From positions 220,954 through 284,953 of the forward strand of contig JANQPL010000014.1 in assembly GCA_028289425.1 (NCBI GenBank): 64,000 nucleotides of DNA. Reading direction: 5' to 3'. The DNA is from Alphaproteobacteria bacterium. Its GTDB lineage: Bacteria > Pseudomonadota > Alphaproteobacteria > JANQMY01. Positions 44,374-52,570 of this stretch are shown here, one piece after another (position 1 is the stretch's first letter; every line of letters begins with the position of its first letter). Under the pieces are notes generated by a model. It did not search any database. It saw only the letters and a list, made by a program, of their open reading frames with translations, and was not told the origin of the DNA. The translations under genes and the position numbers were made by a program.

Positions 44374-45050
44374 CGCACCACGCGCGCGCGGTAGCGCCCA
44401 TTCAGCAGGTACACGCTCAGCAAAATTACGAAGGAGACGATGAGCAATCCGGCAGACAGTTGGTGTGCCGCCGCGTAATTGAGCGTTTCCACATGTTCGT
44501 AGATGGCGATGGAAACCACCCGGGTTTGGCCGGGAATGTTGCCGCCCACCATGAGCAGGACGCCGAATTCCCCCAGCGTGTGCGCAAACGACAATACCGC
44601 CGCCGTCACATAGCCGCGCAGGCTGAGCGGCAGGACGACGGAAAAGAATGTGTCGAACGGCGAAGCCCGCAAGCTGGCGGCCGCTTGTAGCGTGTCCTCG
44701 CCCACCGCCTCGAAGGCGTTCTGCAAGGGCTGTACTGCGAACGGCAGCGAATAGAGACAGGAAGCGATGACAAGTCCCGCAAACGAAAATGTCAAAGTGG
44801 ACCCGGTCACCTGCACCCACCAGCCGCCAATCGGCCCTGCCGGACCCAACAGCACCAGCAAATAGAACCCCATCACTGTCGGGGGCAGCACCAGCGGCAG
44901 CGCCACCAGCGCTTCGCCCACGCTGCGCCAGCGGCCACGCGACCGGGCAAGGGCCCAGGCAAGCGGCGTGGAAATGACCAACAGAATGCCGACTGTGGTC
45001 GCCGCCAGCAGCGCGGTGATGCGGATGGCATCCCAGTCCGAAGGGGTCAT
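44370..45050 (-). CDS. modB: Molybdate ABC transporter permease
   Basis: A 226-residue permease with five or six membrane helices. The permease EAA-type loop EAVGEDTLQAAASLRASPFDTF and the FAHTLGEFGVLLMVGGNIPG motif are typical ModB. It forms the inner-membrane channel for molybdate. Four-base overlaps with modA and modC show a tightly coupled modABC operon. Confidence 0.95.
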   Translation of the reverse strand: MTPSDWDAIRITALLAATTVGILLVISTPLAWALARSRGRWRSVGEALVALPLVLPPTVMGFYLLVLLGPAGPIGGWWVQVTGSTLTFSFAGLVIASCLYSLPFAVQPLQNAFEAVGEDTLQAAASLRASPFDTFFSVVLPLSLRGYVTAAVLSFAHTLGEFGVLLMVGGNIPGQTRVVSIAIYEHVETLNYAAAHQLSAGLLIVSFVILLSVYLLNGRYRARVVR

Positions 45051-45835
45051 GGCGACGCCCGTCTATAGCCGCGGCTCTCGATCAGGCCGACGGAGCTCGG
45101 ATTGCCGAGGAAGGTGAGGAATGCGCGCGCCGCCCCATTGTCCGCGCCCCGCGTCAGAAGAACGGCATCCTGACGGATCGGATCATAGAGATCCTGCGGG
45201 GGGTCCCATCGACTGCCGGGTTGATCGTTCCGGATGCTGAGCACAGAGGAAAGCGCCACAAACCCGAAATCCGCCGCGCCCGACTTTATGGCCGCAAACG
45301 CACCGCTCACATTTTGCGCCTGAGCCACACGCCCGGTCAGCCGGTCCGCCACGCTTAAATGCGCTAACACCTGCTGTGCAGCGGCGCCATAAGGGGCCGT
45401 GTTGGGATTGGCGATCGACAACGCGGCGAACGGCCCGTCCAGAATGTCCGGACCTGTAATGCGCGCGGGATCCGGCGCATAAAGCGTCAGCACACCGATG
45501 GCATAGGTGAACCGAGATCCCTCTTGGGCATATCCGCGGTCCACCAACAGCGCCGGTCTTTTTTGGTCCGCTGCCAGAAAGACGTCAAACGGCGCCCCAT
45601 TAATGATCTTTGCATAGAGCTGACCCGTCGAGCCCGAGGCAATAACCAGCGTGCAGTCAGTTACCGCTTCAAACCGCTCGGCAATCTCCGTTGCCGTCTC
45701 AAGAAAGTTGGCCGCTACGGCAATCGTGGCTTCTTCCGCGCGAGCGTCGCCGGTCACCACGGACACAAAAAGGGCGATGGCTGCCAGTATGGCGCAGGCG
45801 CTTTCCTTCCCTCGAAAGAAACAGGTTCCAATCAT
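45047..45835 (-). CDS. modA: Molybdate-binding periplasmic protein
   Basis: A 262-residue substrate-binding protein with a signal peptide ending near DARA-EE. It has the ModA elements VAANFLETATEIAERFE, SGSTGQLYAKI, GAPFDVFLAADQKRP and NPNTAPYG. It captures molybdate for ModBC. The first gene of the operon; no clear ModE site is visible in the 50 bp upstream. Confidence 0.95.
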   Translation of the reverse strand: MIGTCFFRGKESACAILAAIALFVSVVTGDARAEEATIAVAANFLETATEIAERFEAVTDCTLVIASGSTGQLYAKIINGAPFDVFLAADQKRPALLVDRGYAQEGSRFTYAIGVLTLYAPDPARITGPDILDGPFAALSIANPNTAPYGAAAQQVLAHLSVADRLTGRVAQAQNVSGAFAAIKSGAADFGFVALSSVLSIRNDQPGSRWDPPQDLYDPIRQDAVLLTRGADNGAARAFLTFLGNPSSVGLIESRGYRRASP

Positions 45836-45885
45836 GAAGCCTGTCTAACACATAGAGCGCTGAGCTTGGAACTGAGTGGCGCGCT

Positions 45886-46479
45886 TTAGGAGGCTGCCTT
45901 CACGGACCTGAAAATTTGTTCCACCGTTTGCGCATATTTGCCGAAATAGTATTCGGACGGTGCTAAGTACATAATGGCGTCCAGCCCGCCGTCACGCTGG
46001 GCCGCCAGCACTTTGCCTTGCATGTTCAAGCCGCCCGGCGTGGACATGACCAAGTCGAAGCGAAAACCCGTATCGGCGCCGAAAGAGGCAGGCGCCAAAT
46101 TGGAGTAGCTCACGGCCTGGTAGCCCAGCTTCGTTAGGTCTGTCACCATCAAGTCGGCCACATCGTTGGGCAACATATCATCTTTGTACGGGACAATATC
46201 TTCGGACCTGCGCCCCGATTGACGGATGAGTGCATCCCCCTCTTGGATAGCGGGCAGAAAGCGCAGCACATTCAGTTCCACCCCATCAACGGTCCAAATC
46301 GTGTCCTTTGACCCCACCGCCGTTTGTTTCGCCCAGGCAATCTGTGGGGTCACCGAGAACCGGTTGGATATTGTCACAGCCTCATTGGGGTCAACCGCCT
46401 GATAGGCCACACAGGCCGTCAGCATAAACAAACCAAGGGCCAGAGCGGAGAGTCTTTTTATCATACCGGTCACCTTCAC
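45886..46479 (-). CDS. Lipoprotein of unknown function in an M48 protease operon
   Basis: A 197-residue lipoprotein: signal with lipobox LTAC (MLTAC-VAYQAVDPNE). The mature part contains FSVTPQIAWAKQTAV, a Trp-rich opening and several beta-strand-like segments; no family comes to mind with certainty. The ATG overlaps the stop of the M48 gene (four bases). Another in-frame ATG at residue 6 is possible. It probably works with the protease in the outer-membrane or periplasmic compartment. Confidence 0.78.
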   Translation of the reverse strand: MKVTGMIKRLSALALGLFMLTACVAYQAVDPNEAVTISNRFSVTPQIAWAKQTAVGSKDTIWTVDGVELNVLRFLPAIQEGDALIRQSGRRSEDIVPYKDDMLPNDVADLMVTDLTKLGYQAVSYSNLAPASFGADTGFRFDLVMSTPGGLNMQGKVLAAQRDGGLDAIMYLAPSEYYFGKYAQTVEQIFRSVKAAS

Positions 46480-47654
46480 AATTGCTGCAGATAGAATTCG
46501 ATCATCTGCCGGTCGTCCGCATCCGGACGACGTTCCAAATAAGTTTCGAAACTGCGTCTTGCCAACGCATTGTTTTTAAGCTTCAGCGCGGTGAGCCCCA
46601 AACTGCGATGCGCCTCCACCGGCACATCCGGCTGCAGGATCGCCCGTTCGTAGATCGCCCGAGCCGCTTCCAGATCGCCTTCCTCATTGCGCTTGCGGTA
46701 AATCTCACCCTTAAAGAACAGCAGTTCGCCGGACCGCGGTTCCGTTTGCAGCAAACGCTCCGCCAGCACCAAATGTTCGTCATAGGCCGCGCGTTTCAGC
46801 TCGCCCAACAGCCAAGCCAAGCGATGCGGGAGAATCGCCTCGCGATGGCGCTGTGTCCCCAAAACCGTTTCGCCGGCAAAGGATGCGATCTCGTCTGCCC
46901 GCGCCGTCAGCGTTTCGAAACGCTCTTTGGGTGAGGGGTGCGTTGAGAAGAAAGGCGACCGCCGCTTTCGCGGTGCAGCGTCGTCCTCTTCGATGAGGTT
47001 GGACCAGATGGCCGCCCCGGCGCGCGGGTCCAAACTGTGTTGCACCAGACTGTCGAAGCCCCGTGCATCAGCTTCGCGCTCTTGATCCCGGCTGTAAGAG
47101 AACAATGCCCCAAGAGCAATCAAAGTGGCCAAGTCCGCCGCGATCCCCACACCGGCGCCGGCGGCGATCAGCGAAAAGAACGCCAGAAAATTACTGGTGT
47201 TCTTGGCCTTGCGAAAACGTTCCAGTGAATGGCGTTCAAGGTAATGACCGATTTCATGGCCCAACACAAAGGCAAGCTGCGCTTCGTTTTCCGCACGCAC
47301 CAGCAGACCTGTCCAAACATGCATCATACCGTTTGGATACATGGCCGCGTTGAAGTGGGGTATGTCGAGAACGTAGACCCGGATCGACCCGCAATGAGGA
47401 CCTGCCAAACGGCATGTCAACGTACGCACATATGTGTTGAGCGCCTCGTCTTTGACTAACAGGGGGGATCGTTTGGTTGCCCGCTCCGCATCCTCCACCA
47501 TCATCCACAAACCGCCTTCATCCGTGTCTTCTTCCGGTTTGTATCCCGGCGATTGGTCGATTGCCTCCACAGCGGCAAGTGCCGACACTGGACCGGTGAA
47601 CACCATCACCGGAATCATCAAGTAGGCAAGGGCTGCGAAGCCGGCGCGCAACAT
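46476..47654 (-). CDS. Periplasmic M48 family zinc metalloprotease with TPR-like tail
   Basis: A 392-residue protease. A signal peptide (about 1-28) is followed by the M48 catalytic domain with the zinc motif HEIGH at 133-137 and the third-ligand region DQEREADARGFD, then a C-terminal helical repeat region (ERLLQTEPRSGELLFFKGEIYRKR...). The overall design is that of BepA/YfgC-type proteases that watch over outer-membrane protein assembly. It is sandwiched between two lipoprotein genes with one- and four-base overlaps, so all three form one unit. Confidence 0.92.
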   Translation of the reverse strand: MLRAGFAALAYLMIPVMVFTGPVSALAAVEAIDQSPGYKPEEDTDEGGLWMMVEDAERATKRSPLLVKDEALNTYVRTLTCRLAGPHCGSIRVYVLDIPHFNAAMYPNGMMHVWTGLLVRAENEAQLAFVLGHEIGHYLERHSLERFRKAKNTSNFLAFFSLIAAGAGVGIAADLATLIALGALFSYSRDQEREADARGFDSLVQHSLDPRAGAAIWSNLIEEDDAAPRKRRSPFFSTHPSPKERFETLTARADEIASFAGETVLGTQRHREAILPHRLAWLLGELKRAAYDEHLVLAERLLQTEPRSGELLFFKGEIYRKRNEEGDLEAARAIYERAILQPDVPVEAHRSLGLTALKLKNNALARRSFETYLERRPDADDRQMIEFYLQQL

Positions 47655-48355
47655 TACAGCGGCAGTTCTTCGTAGAGATTTCTCACCACTTTCTTCGCGG
47701 GGTCGGGCGTGCGTAGATCGCCGGCTGTGCTCACAAGCCGGTTGAACCAGACGATATCTCCGGTCTTAAGGTCCACCAACGACGTAAAGGCAATTTGCGT
47801 ACCCCCTTGAAGGTTCGCTCCCAATATTGCCGCGCCGACCATCATGAAGGCGCGCCCCGCCGTGGTGTAGCTGTCCTGTACAAATAAAAATAATCCGTAA
47901 TCCGCATTGTAATCGGTGCGGATAGTGTTCGCGCCCGGCCCCAAACTCCAGTCCAGCGCTTTGCCCTTGTTGGGAAGCTGCCCGCCGGCGCCATAAAGAT
48001 GCAACAGGATTGAGCGGCCGACCGCCGAATGCAGCTTGGCGACCTGAATCGAACGTGGGTTTTGCAGGTTGTCCGCCTTAGCGAAATCGATATTCTTTTC
48101 TTTGAGCAGGATTGCCGTCTCTTGATCGATCAACTGTTCGGCCGCACGCGTCCAATCGGCACGCGGATCGAATGCCCCGCCAGCCGTAAGCGACCCCAAG
48201 GTGATATCCGGCTCTATCAAAACGATTCGTTTATTAAGGCCGGACGACCATGAAATGTTGGCTTGCTCGGCTGTTTTGGTTGAGGTGGTCGTGCAGGCTG
48301 CAAGCAAAAAACCAAGGCAAACAAAGCATGCCAGTTTGCGTAAAACGGTATCCAC
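47654..48355 (-). CDS. Lipoprotein, first gene of the M48 operon
   Basis: A 233-residue lipoprotein: MDTVLRKLACFVCLGFLLAAC-TTTSTK, with lipobox LAAC. The mature part has a helical domain, LHSAVGRSILLHLYG, and a glycine-rich hydrophobic stretch (AFMMVGAAILGANLQGG) followed by a strand IAFTSLVDLKTGDIVWFNRL. The latter ending, in which a value is reported as used by a transporter or enzyme, is also seen in GNA1162-like and CsgG-like lipoproteins, but I do not assign it. One base overlaps the M48 gene. Confidence 0.78.
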   Translation of the reverse strand: MDTVLRKLACFVCLGFLLAACTTTSTKTAEQANISWSSGLNKRIVLIEPDITLGSLTAGGAFDPRADWTRAAEQLIDQETAILLKEKNIDFAKADNLQNPRSIQVAKLHSAVGRSILLHLYGAGGQLPNKGKALDWSLGPGANTIRTDYNADYGLFLFVQDSYTTAGRAFMMVGAAILGANLQGGTQIAFTSLVDLKTGDIVWFNRLVSTAGDLRTPDPAKKVVRNLYEELPL

Positions 48356-48516
48356 GCGATTTCCCCCGATGATGGTATTGACCCAACCGGCAGGGCGTAG
48401 AACCCAGCGGCGCCCCGCCTTTGTTTGTGAGTCTGCCCAAAACGAGGGAATTAATCAATGCGTGCACCAAACCCATGCGGTCTTGTCATGGTAGTGACCT
48501 GCGGGCGCAGTGTGTC

Positions 48517-48978
48517 TTACAGGTTCGGCGCGTTCAGCGATCCCAACCCTTCTGTAAAGCCGATAAAGGTGGCCGGTCCCTTTGGCGGGAACGGTGCCTC
48601 CAAATCGCCGGGAATGCCGAACAGGTCGAGCGTGACCGTACCTTCGGCCCCTTGCCATTTGCCGGTGCCCGACTTGATCTTCAGGCGGCCCTTGTCTTGC
48701 TCGCCTTCCATATACCAGTCGATGTCCGCAAGCATGGTGTCCCCATCGATGTCCTGCATTTCGCAGTGACCAAACCCCATGGGGACCGCGCCGTCCGGCG
48801 TGATGTCGTCCAAACCGGCAATCGACATTTTGAGATAGAACTTGCGTTCATTGTTGACGGTCAAGCGAACCGACCCTTTGGTGAAATAGGCAAATGCCGA
48901 GCGTTGATCATCCTTGCGAACCGGCGCGCCCCAATCGGCAACGCCGCCACCTTCGAACAGAATCGTGTAGCTGGTCAT
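48517..48978 (-). CDS. Hypothetical beta-rich protein in the Rieske operon
   Basis: A 153-residue soluble protein without signal peptide. Repeating short strands (YTILFEGGGVADWG, FYLKMSIAGLDD, MLADIDWYMEG, RLKIKSGTGKWQGAEGTVTLD) suggest a small beta barrel such as the allene-oxide-cyclase-like or lipocalin-like folds that bind small molecules. I do not recognise the family. It overlaps the small membrane-protein gene by four bases and is last in the TetR-controlled operon, so a role with the oxygenase or its substrate is likely. Confidence 0.75.
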   Translation of the reverse strand: MTSYTILFEGGGVADWGAPVRKDDQRSAFAYFTKGSVRLTVNNERKFYLKMSIAGLDDITPDGAVPMGFGHCEMQDIDGDTMLADIDWYMEGEQDKGRLKIKSGTGKWQGAEGTVTLDLFGIPGDLEAPFPPKGPATFIGFTEGLGSLNAPNL

Positions 48979-49244
48979 CGATAATCTCCCTTTATCAGGA
49001 TGGGACCGCGCGCGAGCTTAATCAGCGCGATCATTGAAGAGACCGCCCAAACCCCTTCGAGAACCACGAAGGGCATGAAATCGATCATGTAGGACGAAAG
49101 GCAGGCAAGCCCGGCACCAACCATGTTCATGGTGAGGTAGACCCAGCCGTCTTTGTCGAGTCGATTGAGCTGCAGCAAAACGAAAGCAAGTAACAACAAC
49201 GCCACGCCGGTGGAACCGACAATATCCGCCGAGAACACGCTCAT
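48975..49244 (-). CDS. CBU_0592-family small membrane protein
   Basis: An 89-residue membrane protein with three helices (about residues 10-27, 35-52, 55-75). The pattern LLLAFVLLQLNRLDKDGWVYLTMNMVGA...SSYMIDFMPFVVLEGVW matches the CBU_0592 family of unknown function. The ATG at 49244 overlaps the Rieske gene stop by four bases. It is translationally coupled on both sides, which is unusual for this family and links it to the oxygenase. Confidence 0.82.
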   Translation of the reverse strand: MSVFSADIVGSTGVALLLLAFVLLQLNRLDKDGWVYLTMNMVGAGLACLSSYMIDFMPFVVLEGVWAVSSMIALIKLARGPILIKGDYR

Positions 49245-50407
49245 GCCGCACCCGCCGACATACGGTTCAAAATCCAGCGGTGGTGCTGCCAAAGCGGTTG
49301 TTCCAAATGGCTTAATCGCCCCGGCTCAGCCGACTTGCTGAGCAAACCCTTCTGCGCACCTTCACAGGCTTGAATGTCCTCCATATGGACGGCAAAGGCA
49401 TTCTGCTTCAAGAATTCGAGGGTTTCCGCGTTGGCCGGATCGTCGACAATTTCTTCCGGAAACAAGAAGAATGTCTTTAGATTGAATCGATCGACCGTAT
49501 CCAGTTCAAACTGATACCAAACCACGTGGTCCGGCAATGTCGCGAACAAATGATTTGGATACAGATTATAAGCGCAGAACAGTTTCCTCTGTTCGATCGA
49601 CAGCCCTGGAACGGGAGGAAAGGCCGACAACATATCCGCACCGTTTCGGGCCGGCATGCGCAAGATCGAATAGGGGCCTTCCGTCGGTTCGCCATAGGTG
49701 TCGACGGCGGCATTGTTCGGCTCAAGCGTGTTTACGTGGATGGCGATGTGGTGGTACGCCTCCATAAAATTGTCGACCAGCACTTTCCAATTGAAAGGCG
49801 AATCGAATTCGACCGGCCCGATCACTTTCATCTTTTCGATGTTCCAGGGCGCCAGTTCTTCGCTTAGAGCCGTCAGCCGCGGTGCAAGCGGCTCCGGTGT
49901 GTCGTTGAGAGACACAAAGATCCAGCCCTGCCAGAGCTCCAAGGCATAAGAGGGCAGACGGCATTTTTTAGTGTCGAAGCCTTTCGCCTTTTCCATATGC
50001 GGCGCGCCCATCAACTGGCCGTCCAGCGTATAGGTCCACCGATGGTAGGGGCAGCTCAAGGTCTTTGTATTACCGGCGCCCTCGGCAACGGGCATCCAGC
50101 GGTGGCGGCATACGGACGAAAGCGCATTGACCTGTCCGCCGCGGTCGCGGGTGACGACGATGGGCTCGCCAAACAATTGGGTCGTGAAGTAATCGCCCGG
50201 TGCAGGGATCTGGCTCACATGGCCGACACAAAGCCACTCTTTCTTAAAAATTGACTCGATTTCCGCGGCATAGAATTCCGGATCCGTGAAGCATTCCGGC
50301 GGCAGTGTGCTTGCCGCCTCAAGCGTCGATCCGACCGTTTGGCGTGCCGTTTCGACCAAACCTTGAGCGATTGAGTTCTGGGACAAATTGAGGGCTGCTT
50401 GGGACAT
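49241..50407 (-). CDS. Rieske non-haem iron oxygenase, alpha subunit
   Basis: A 388-residue aromatic-ring-hydroxylating-type oxygenase. The Rieske [2Fe-2S] ligands are C100, H102, C119 and H122 (CRHRWMP...SCPYHRW). The catalytic domain (from about residue 180) carries the mononuclear iron site beginning at VDNFMEAYHHIAIHV. No beta subunit or reductase is encoded beside it, so it is probably a homo-oligomer served by a distant reductase. It lies 93 bp downstream of tetR, with two operator copies between. Substrate unknown; hydroxylation, demethylation or desaturation are all possible in this family. Confidence 0.92.
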   Translation of the reverse strand: MSQAALNLSQNSIAQGLVETARQTVGSTLEAASTLPPECFTDPEFYAAEIESIFKKEWLCVGHVSQIPAPGDYFTTQLFGEPIVVTRDRGGQVNALSSVCRHRWMPVAEGAGNTKTLSCPYHRWTYTLDGQLMGAPHMEKAKGFDTKKCRLPSYALELWQGWIFVSLNDTPEPLAPRLTALSEELAPWNIEKMKVIGPVEFDSPFNWKVLVDNFMEAYHHIAIHVNTLEPNNAAVDTYGEPTEGPYSILRMPARNGADMLSAFPPVPGLSIEQRKLFCAYNLYPNHLFATLPDHVVWYQFELDTVDRFNLKTFFLFPEEIVDDPANAETLEFLKQNAFAVHMEDIQACEGAQKGLLSKSAEPGRLSHLEQPLWQHHRWILNRMSAGAA

Positions 50408-50418
50408 GTCACTCCCTT

Positions 50419-50458
50419 TCTATCGTTCGGTAGAAACATATTTCTAACGATCGGTCGA
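50419..50458. promoter_or_regulatory. Two TetR operators in front of the Rieske gene
   Basis: Site A TCTATCGTTCGGTAGA (50419-50434) and site B TCTAACGATCGGTCGA (50443-50458) are near-palindromes of the form TCTAnCGWTCGnTMGA, with centres 24 bp apart. A third copy lies upstream of tetR at 51211. The spacing suits two dimers on the same promoter. Confidence 0.7.
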
Positions 50459-50500
50459 AAAGTCAAGTAAAAATTTTCACTTTTCCCTAAATCACTGATT

Positions 50501-51184
50501 TTATGAGGTCTTCGCCAGGCGCTTCCCGTGATCTCGGATCGCGGCCAAATCATCGGGTTGGCGTAGCAGGGCCTTGACGGCAAAATCTGCGACAAAGGTG
50601 GCGATGAAGTCCGGCGACTTGCCGCCGCCCGCCATCCAGCTAACGGCAAACTCATCGAGGCTCAACGCCGCGCGTGCCGCAGCATTCGTATCGATCTCCG
50701 TAAATTCGCCTTGCTCGATCCCGTCCTGGATCGTCTTCTCGATCCAATTGAGCAGTTCTGCTCGAGCCGTCCAGAAGGAGTCGAATTCCTCTGTGCGGGT
50801 TTCCGACACCGTCAGAAACCAGGTGTAATCGTACGGTGCCAAACACAATTGTCGTGTGTCCACATAGAGGTAGGCCCAAAGTTTGGCGGCCGGCGGTGCC
50901 GTTACGGACTTAAAGCGATCGATCAGAACCAAGGGCGGCGCCATGACCTCGTCAATCATCGCTGCCAGGATGTGGCCCTTGCTCTTGAAATAATAGTAAA
51001 GCGAGGCTTTGCGTAAGCCCGCCTCCTCGCCGATTTCACGCAGCGACGTTCCGGCAAATCCCTTCTTCAGGAAGAGTTTTCCGGCGGCCGTCAGAATGTC
51101 CCGCCGGGAGTCACCACTCGTTTCCTTGCCGCTCGCGCGTGGCCGGCCAACAGTCGGAATTGTATTGTCTGTGGACTTCATCAT
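50501..51184 (-). CDS. TetR/AcrR family transcriptional regulator
   Basis: A 227-residue repressor. A 30-residue flexible N-terminus (with VGRPRASGKETSG) precedes the helix-turn-helix: SRRDILTAAGKLFLKKGFAGTSLREIGEEAGLRKASLYYYFKSKG. The C-terminal ligand domain is helical. The shared 16-bp operator, with two copies before the Rieske gene and one before tetR itself, indicates that it represses both. The ligand is presumably the oxygenase substrate or a related compound. Confidence 0.93.
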   Translation of the reverse strand: MMKSTDNTIPTVGRPRASGKETSGDSRRDILTAAGKLFLKKGFAGTSLREIGEEAGLRKASLYYYFKSKGHILAAMIDEVMAPPLVLIDRFKSVTAPPAAKLWAYLYVDTRQLCLAPYDYTWFLTVSETRTEEFDSFWTARAELLNWIEKTIQDGIEQGEFTEIDTNAAARAALSLDEFAVSWMAGGGKSPDFIATFVADFAVKALLRQPDDLAAIRDHGKRLAKTS

Positions 51185-51210
51185 TGATCAGTCTGACGAC
51201 TGCCATTATT

Positions 51211-51226
51211 TCTACCGTTCGTTAGA
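51211..51226. promoter_or_regulatory. TetR operator in front of tetR
   Basis: TCTACCGTTCGTTAGA (51211-51226), 27 bp upstream of the tetR start, matches the two sites before the Rieske gene. It implies autoregulation; it could also affect the divergent VOC gene 160 bp away. Confidence 0.7.
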
Positions 51227-51388
51227 TATATAGGCGCGTCGTTTGGATTGCAACGCAGGAAGGCCACCGGCCACATGTCACAATTGCAGCATCAATTCGG
51301 ATTGCCCTGCACGTGTGCAATTGAGCCACTTCTATCGCCCGCCCAAAGGCTCTACGCTCGCCATTAAAACAAAAAAGTGGGAGGACAC

Positions 51389-51856
51389 ATGCAGATCAAC
51401 GGTATCGCGCATATTTATTTGACGGTGCAGAACTTCGACCGATGTTTGCCGTTTTACAAGAAGCTGCTCGAATTCTGGGAGATGACCTGTCTCATCGAAA
51501 CCAACGACTTGTATTATTGCATCGGCGGGCGCACCGGCATCGGCATTCGCGCCGCAAGTGAAGAACACAAGAACACACCATTCGATCAGTACAGGGCCGG
51601 TTTTCATCACCTGTGCATTCGCGCACGCCAGCGGGATGACGTGGACGAACTCTATGAATTCGTCAAGGAGTTAGGCGCAACCATCGTTCATCCGCCCCAG
51701 GAGGATGAATGGGCACCGGGCTATTACTCCGTGTTGTTCGAAGATCCCGATGGTTTGCGGCTGGAAATGAACTTTGTGCCCGGCAAAGGGCATTTGGATC
51801 CGAAAGCAAAGACGCCGTTGGGCGACGAAAAACAATCCAAGCTCAGCGAGCCTTGA
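51389..51856 (+). CDS. VOC-fold (glyoxalase / extradiol dioxygenase-like) protein
   Basis: A 155-residue vicinal-oxygen-chelate protein. The beta-alpha-beta-beta-beta halves are visible: GIAHIYLTVQNFDRCLPFYKKLLEF..., then AGFHHLCIRARQRDDVDELYEFVKELG and the metal Glu at the end of DPDGLRLEMNFVPG. First-half His of HIYL, second-half His of FHHLC and that Glu could form the metal site. The ATG at 51389 has GGAGG six bases upstream. It lies divergent from tetR and could act in the same pathway as the Rieske oxygenase. Confidence 0.88.
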   Translation: MQINGIAHIYLTVQNFDRCLPFYKKLLEFWEMTCLIETNDLYYCIGGRTGIGIRAASEEHKNTPFDQYRAGFHHLCIRARQRDDVDELYEFVKELGATIVHPPQEDEWAPGYYSVLFEDPDGLRLEMNFVPGKGHLDPKAKTPLGDEKQSKLSEP

Positions 51857-51863
51857 TGCGGAA

Positions 51864-52376
51864 TTAGTTGCGCGAGGGAAAGGCCCCTTCCACGGCTACA
51901 CACCAAGTGAGCGCGATGTACGGATCGCGATTACTGAACGCCTCACCGTTCGTCGTATCCACGATAACGGGTTCCACTTCCGTGTTGCCGGTTTCGCTTG
52001 TGTGAGCATGATTGCGGATTTGGGTGGACGGATGAACGGTCGTCTCCGTGCCCCCCGTCTGCCCCAGGGAATAAAGGCTGAGGCCGGGCCCCGCCCCAAC
52101 ATGGACCAGCACGCGGCCGCGAAGATCCGGCAGGGCAAAGGTCGCCCGCCCATCGCCGCCATAGGTGGTGCCATAGAGCGAGAACAGCGACGTATATTCC
52201 GCGATCTGAAGGATTTGACCGTCCGCGGGCATGAAACTCCGGGGGCAGAAATCAAACGCGAAAGAGCGGATTTCTCCCAGAATCGGTTCTGCGGCTTGCG
52301 CCTGAGCAGTCGATGAGAGGGCGGTCAAAAGGGCGGCCATCACGGCGCTGATTTTCCCAAGTCTCGCGAAAGTCAT
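51864..52376 (-). CDS. Secreted phage tail collar domain protein
   Basis: A 170-residue protein with a signal peptide (MTFARLGKISAVMAALLTALSSTAQAQA). It is followed by a Tail Collar-like domain (PF07484): GEIRSFAFDFCPRSFMPADGQILQIAEYTSLFSLYGTTYGGDG..FALPDLRGRVLVHVGAGPG. This is the form found in microcystin-dependent-protein-like and other non-phage proteins. It is not part of a prophage; no other phage gene is near. Function unknown. Its stop lies eight bases from that of the VOC gene (convergent). Confidence 0.88.
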   Translation of the reverse strand: MTFARLGKISAVMAALLTALSSTAQAQAAEPILGEIRSFAFDFCPRSFMPADGQILQIAEYTSLFSLYGTTYGGDGRATFALPDLRGRVLVHVGAGPGLSLYSLGQTGGTETTVHPSTQIRNHAHTSETGNTEVEPVIVDTTNGEAFSNRDPYIALTWCVAVEGAFPSRN

Positions 52377-52465
52377 GAGCTTTCTTCAAATTGCGTAAGT
52401 TCGTTTCGCCCCTATTTAATCAACATTGGTGTGAGAAGCGTAAACGCCCGTTAAGCATCGCGCCG

Positions 52466-52494
52466 TTGACGCCAGCGCCTTTCGCGCCTAAAGT
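52466..52494 (+). promoter_or_regulatory. Promoter of the leuA leader
   Basis: TTGACG (52466-52471), 17 bp, TAAAGT (52489-52494). The predicted start of transcription, seven to eight bases further, coincides with the A of the leader-peptide ATG at 52502. Confidence 0.65.
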
Positions 52495-52501
52495 CCGCGC
52501 C

Positions 52502-52570
52502 ATGTTGCAAAAAAGCGCAAACAAGGTGAGCAGAGTCCTCGCTCTACGACTTATCGGCCCGGCGCGCTGA
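52502..52570 (+). CDS. leuA leader peptide, apparently leaderless
   Basis: A 22-residue reading frame ending in KVSRVLALRLIGPAR. It carries Val-Leu-Ala-Leu-Arg-Leu-Ile just before the stop, with three different Leu codons (ctc, cta, ctt). It lies directly behind a promoter with essentially no 5' untranslated region, as in the trpL leader of Sinorhizobium. The stop codon lies in the loop of a 9-bp GC hairpin. The next gene, 258 bp away, is leuA, so this is most simply a transcription-attenuation leader responding to leucine. Confidence 0.6.
   Translation: MLQKSANKVSRVLALRLIGPAR

Noticed and set aside
43273..44820. A 515-residue frame that would extend modC upstream
   Set aside because: The first 149 residues are an out-of-frame reading of modB. 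The conserved ModC start is the ATG at 44373, which overlaps modB by four bases.
45836..45886. ModE operator in front of modA
   Set aside because: No recognisable Mo-box palindrome is seen in the short gap, so regulation by ModE cannot be supported.
51864..52376. Tail-collar gene as a sign of a prophage
   Set aside because: No integrase, capsid, terminase or other tail gene is near, and the protein has a signal peptide. It is a stand-alone secreted protein.
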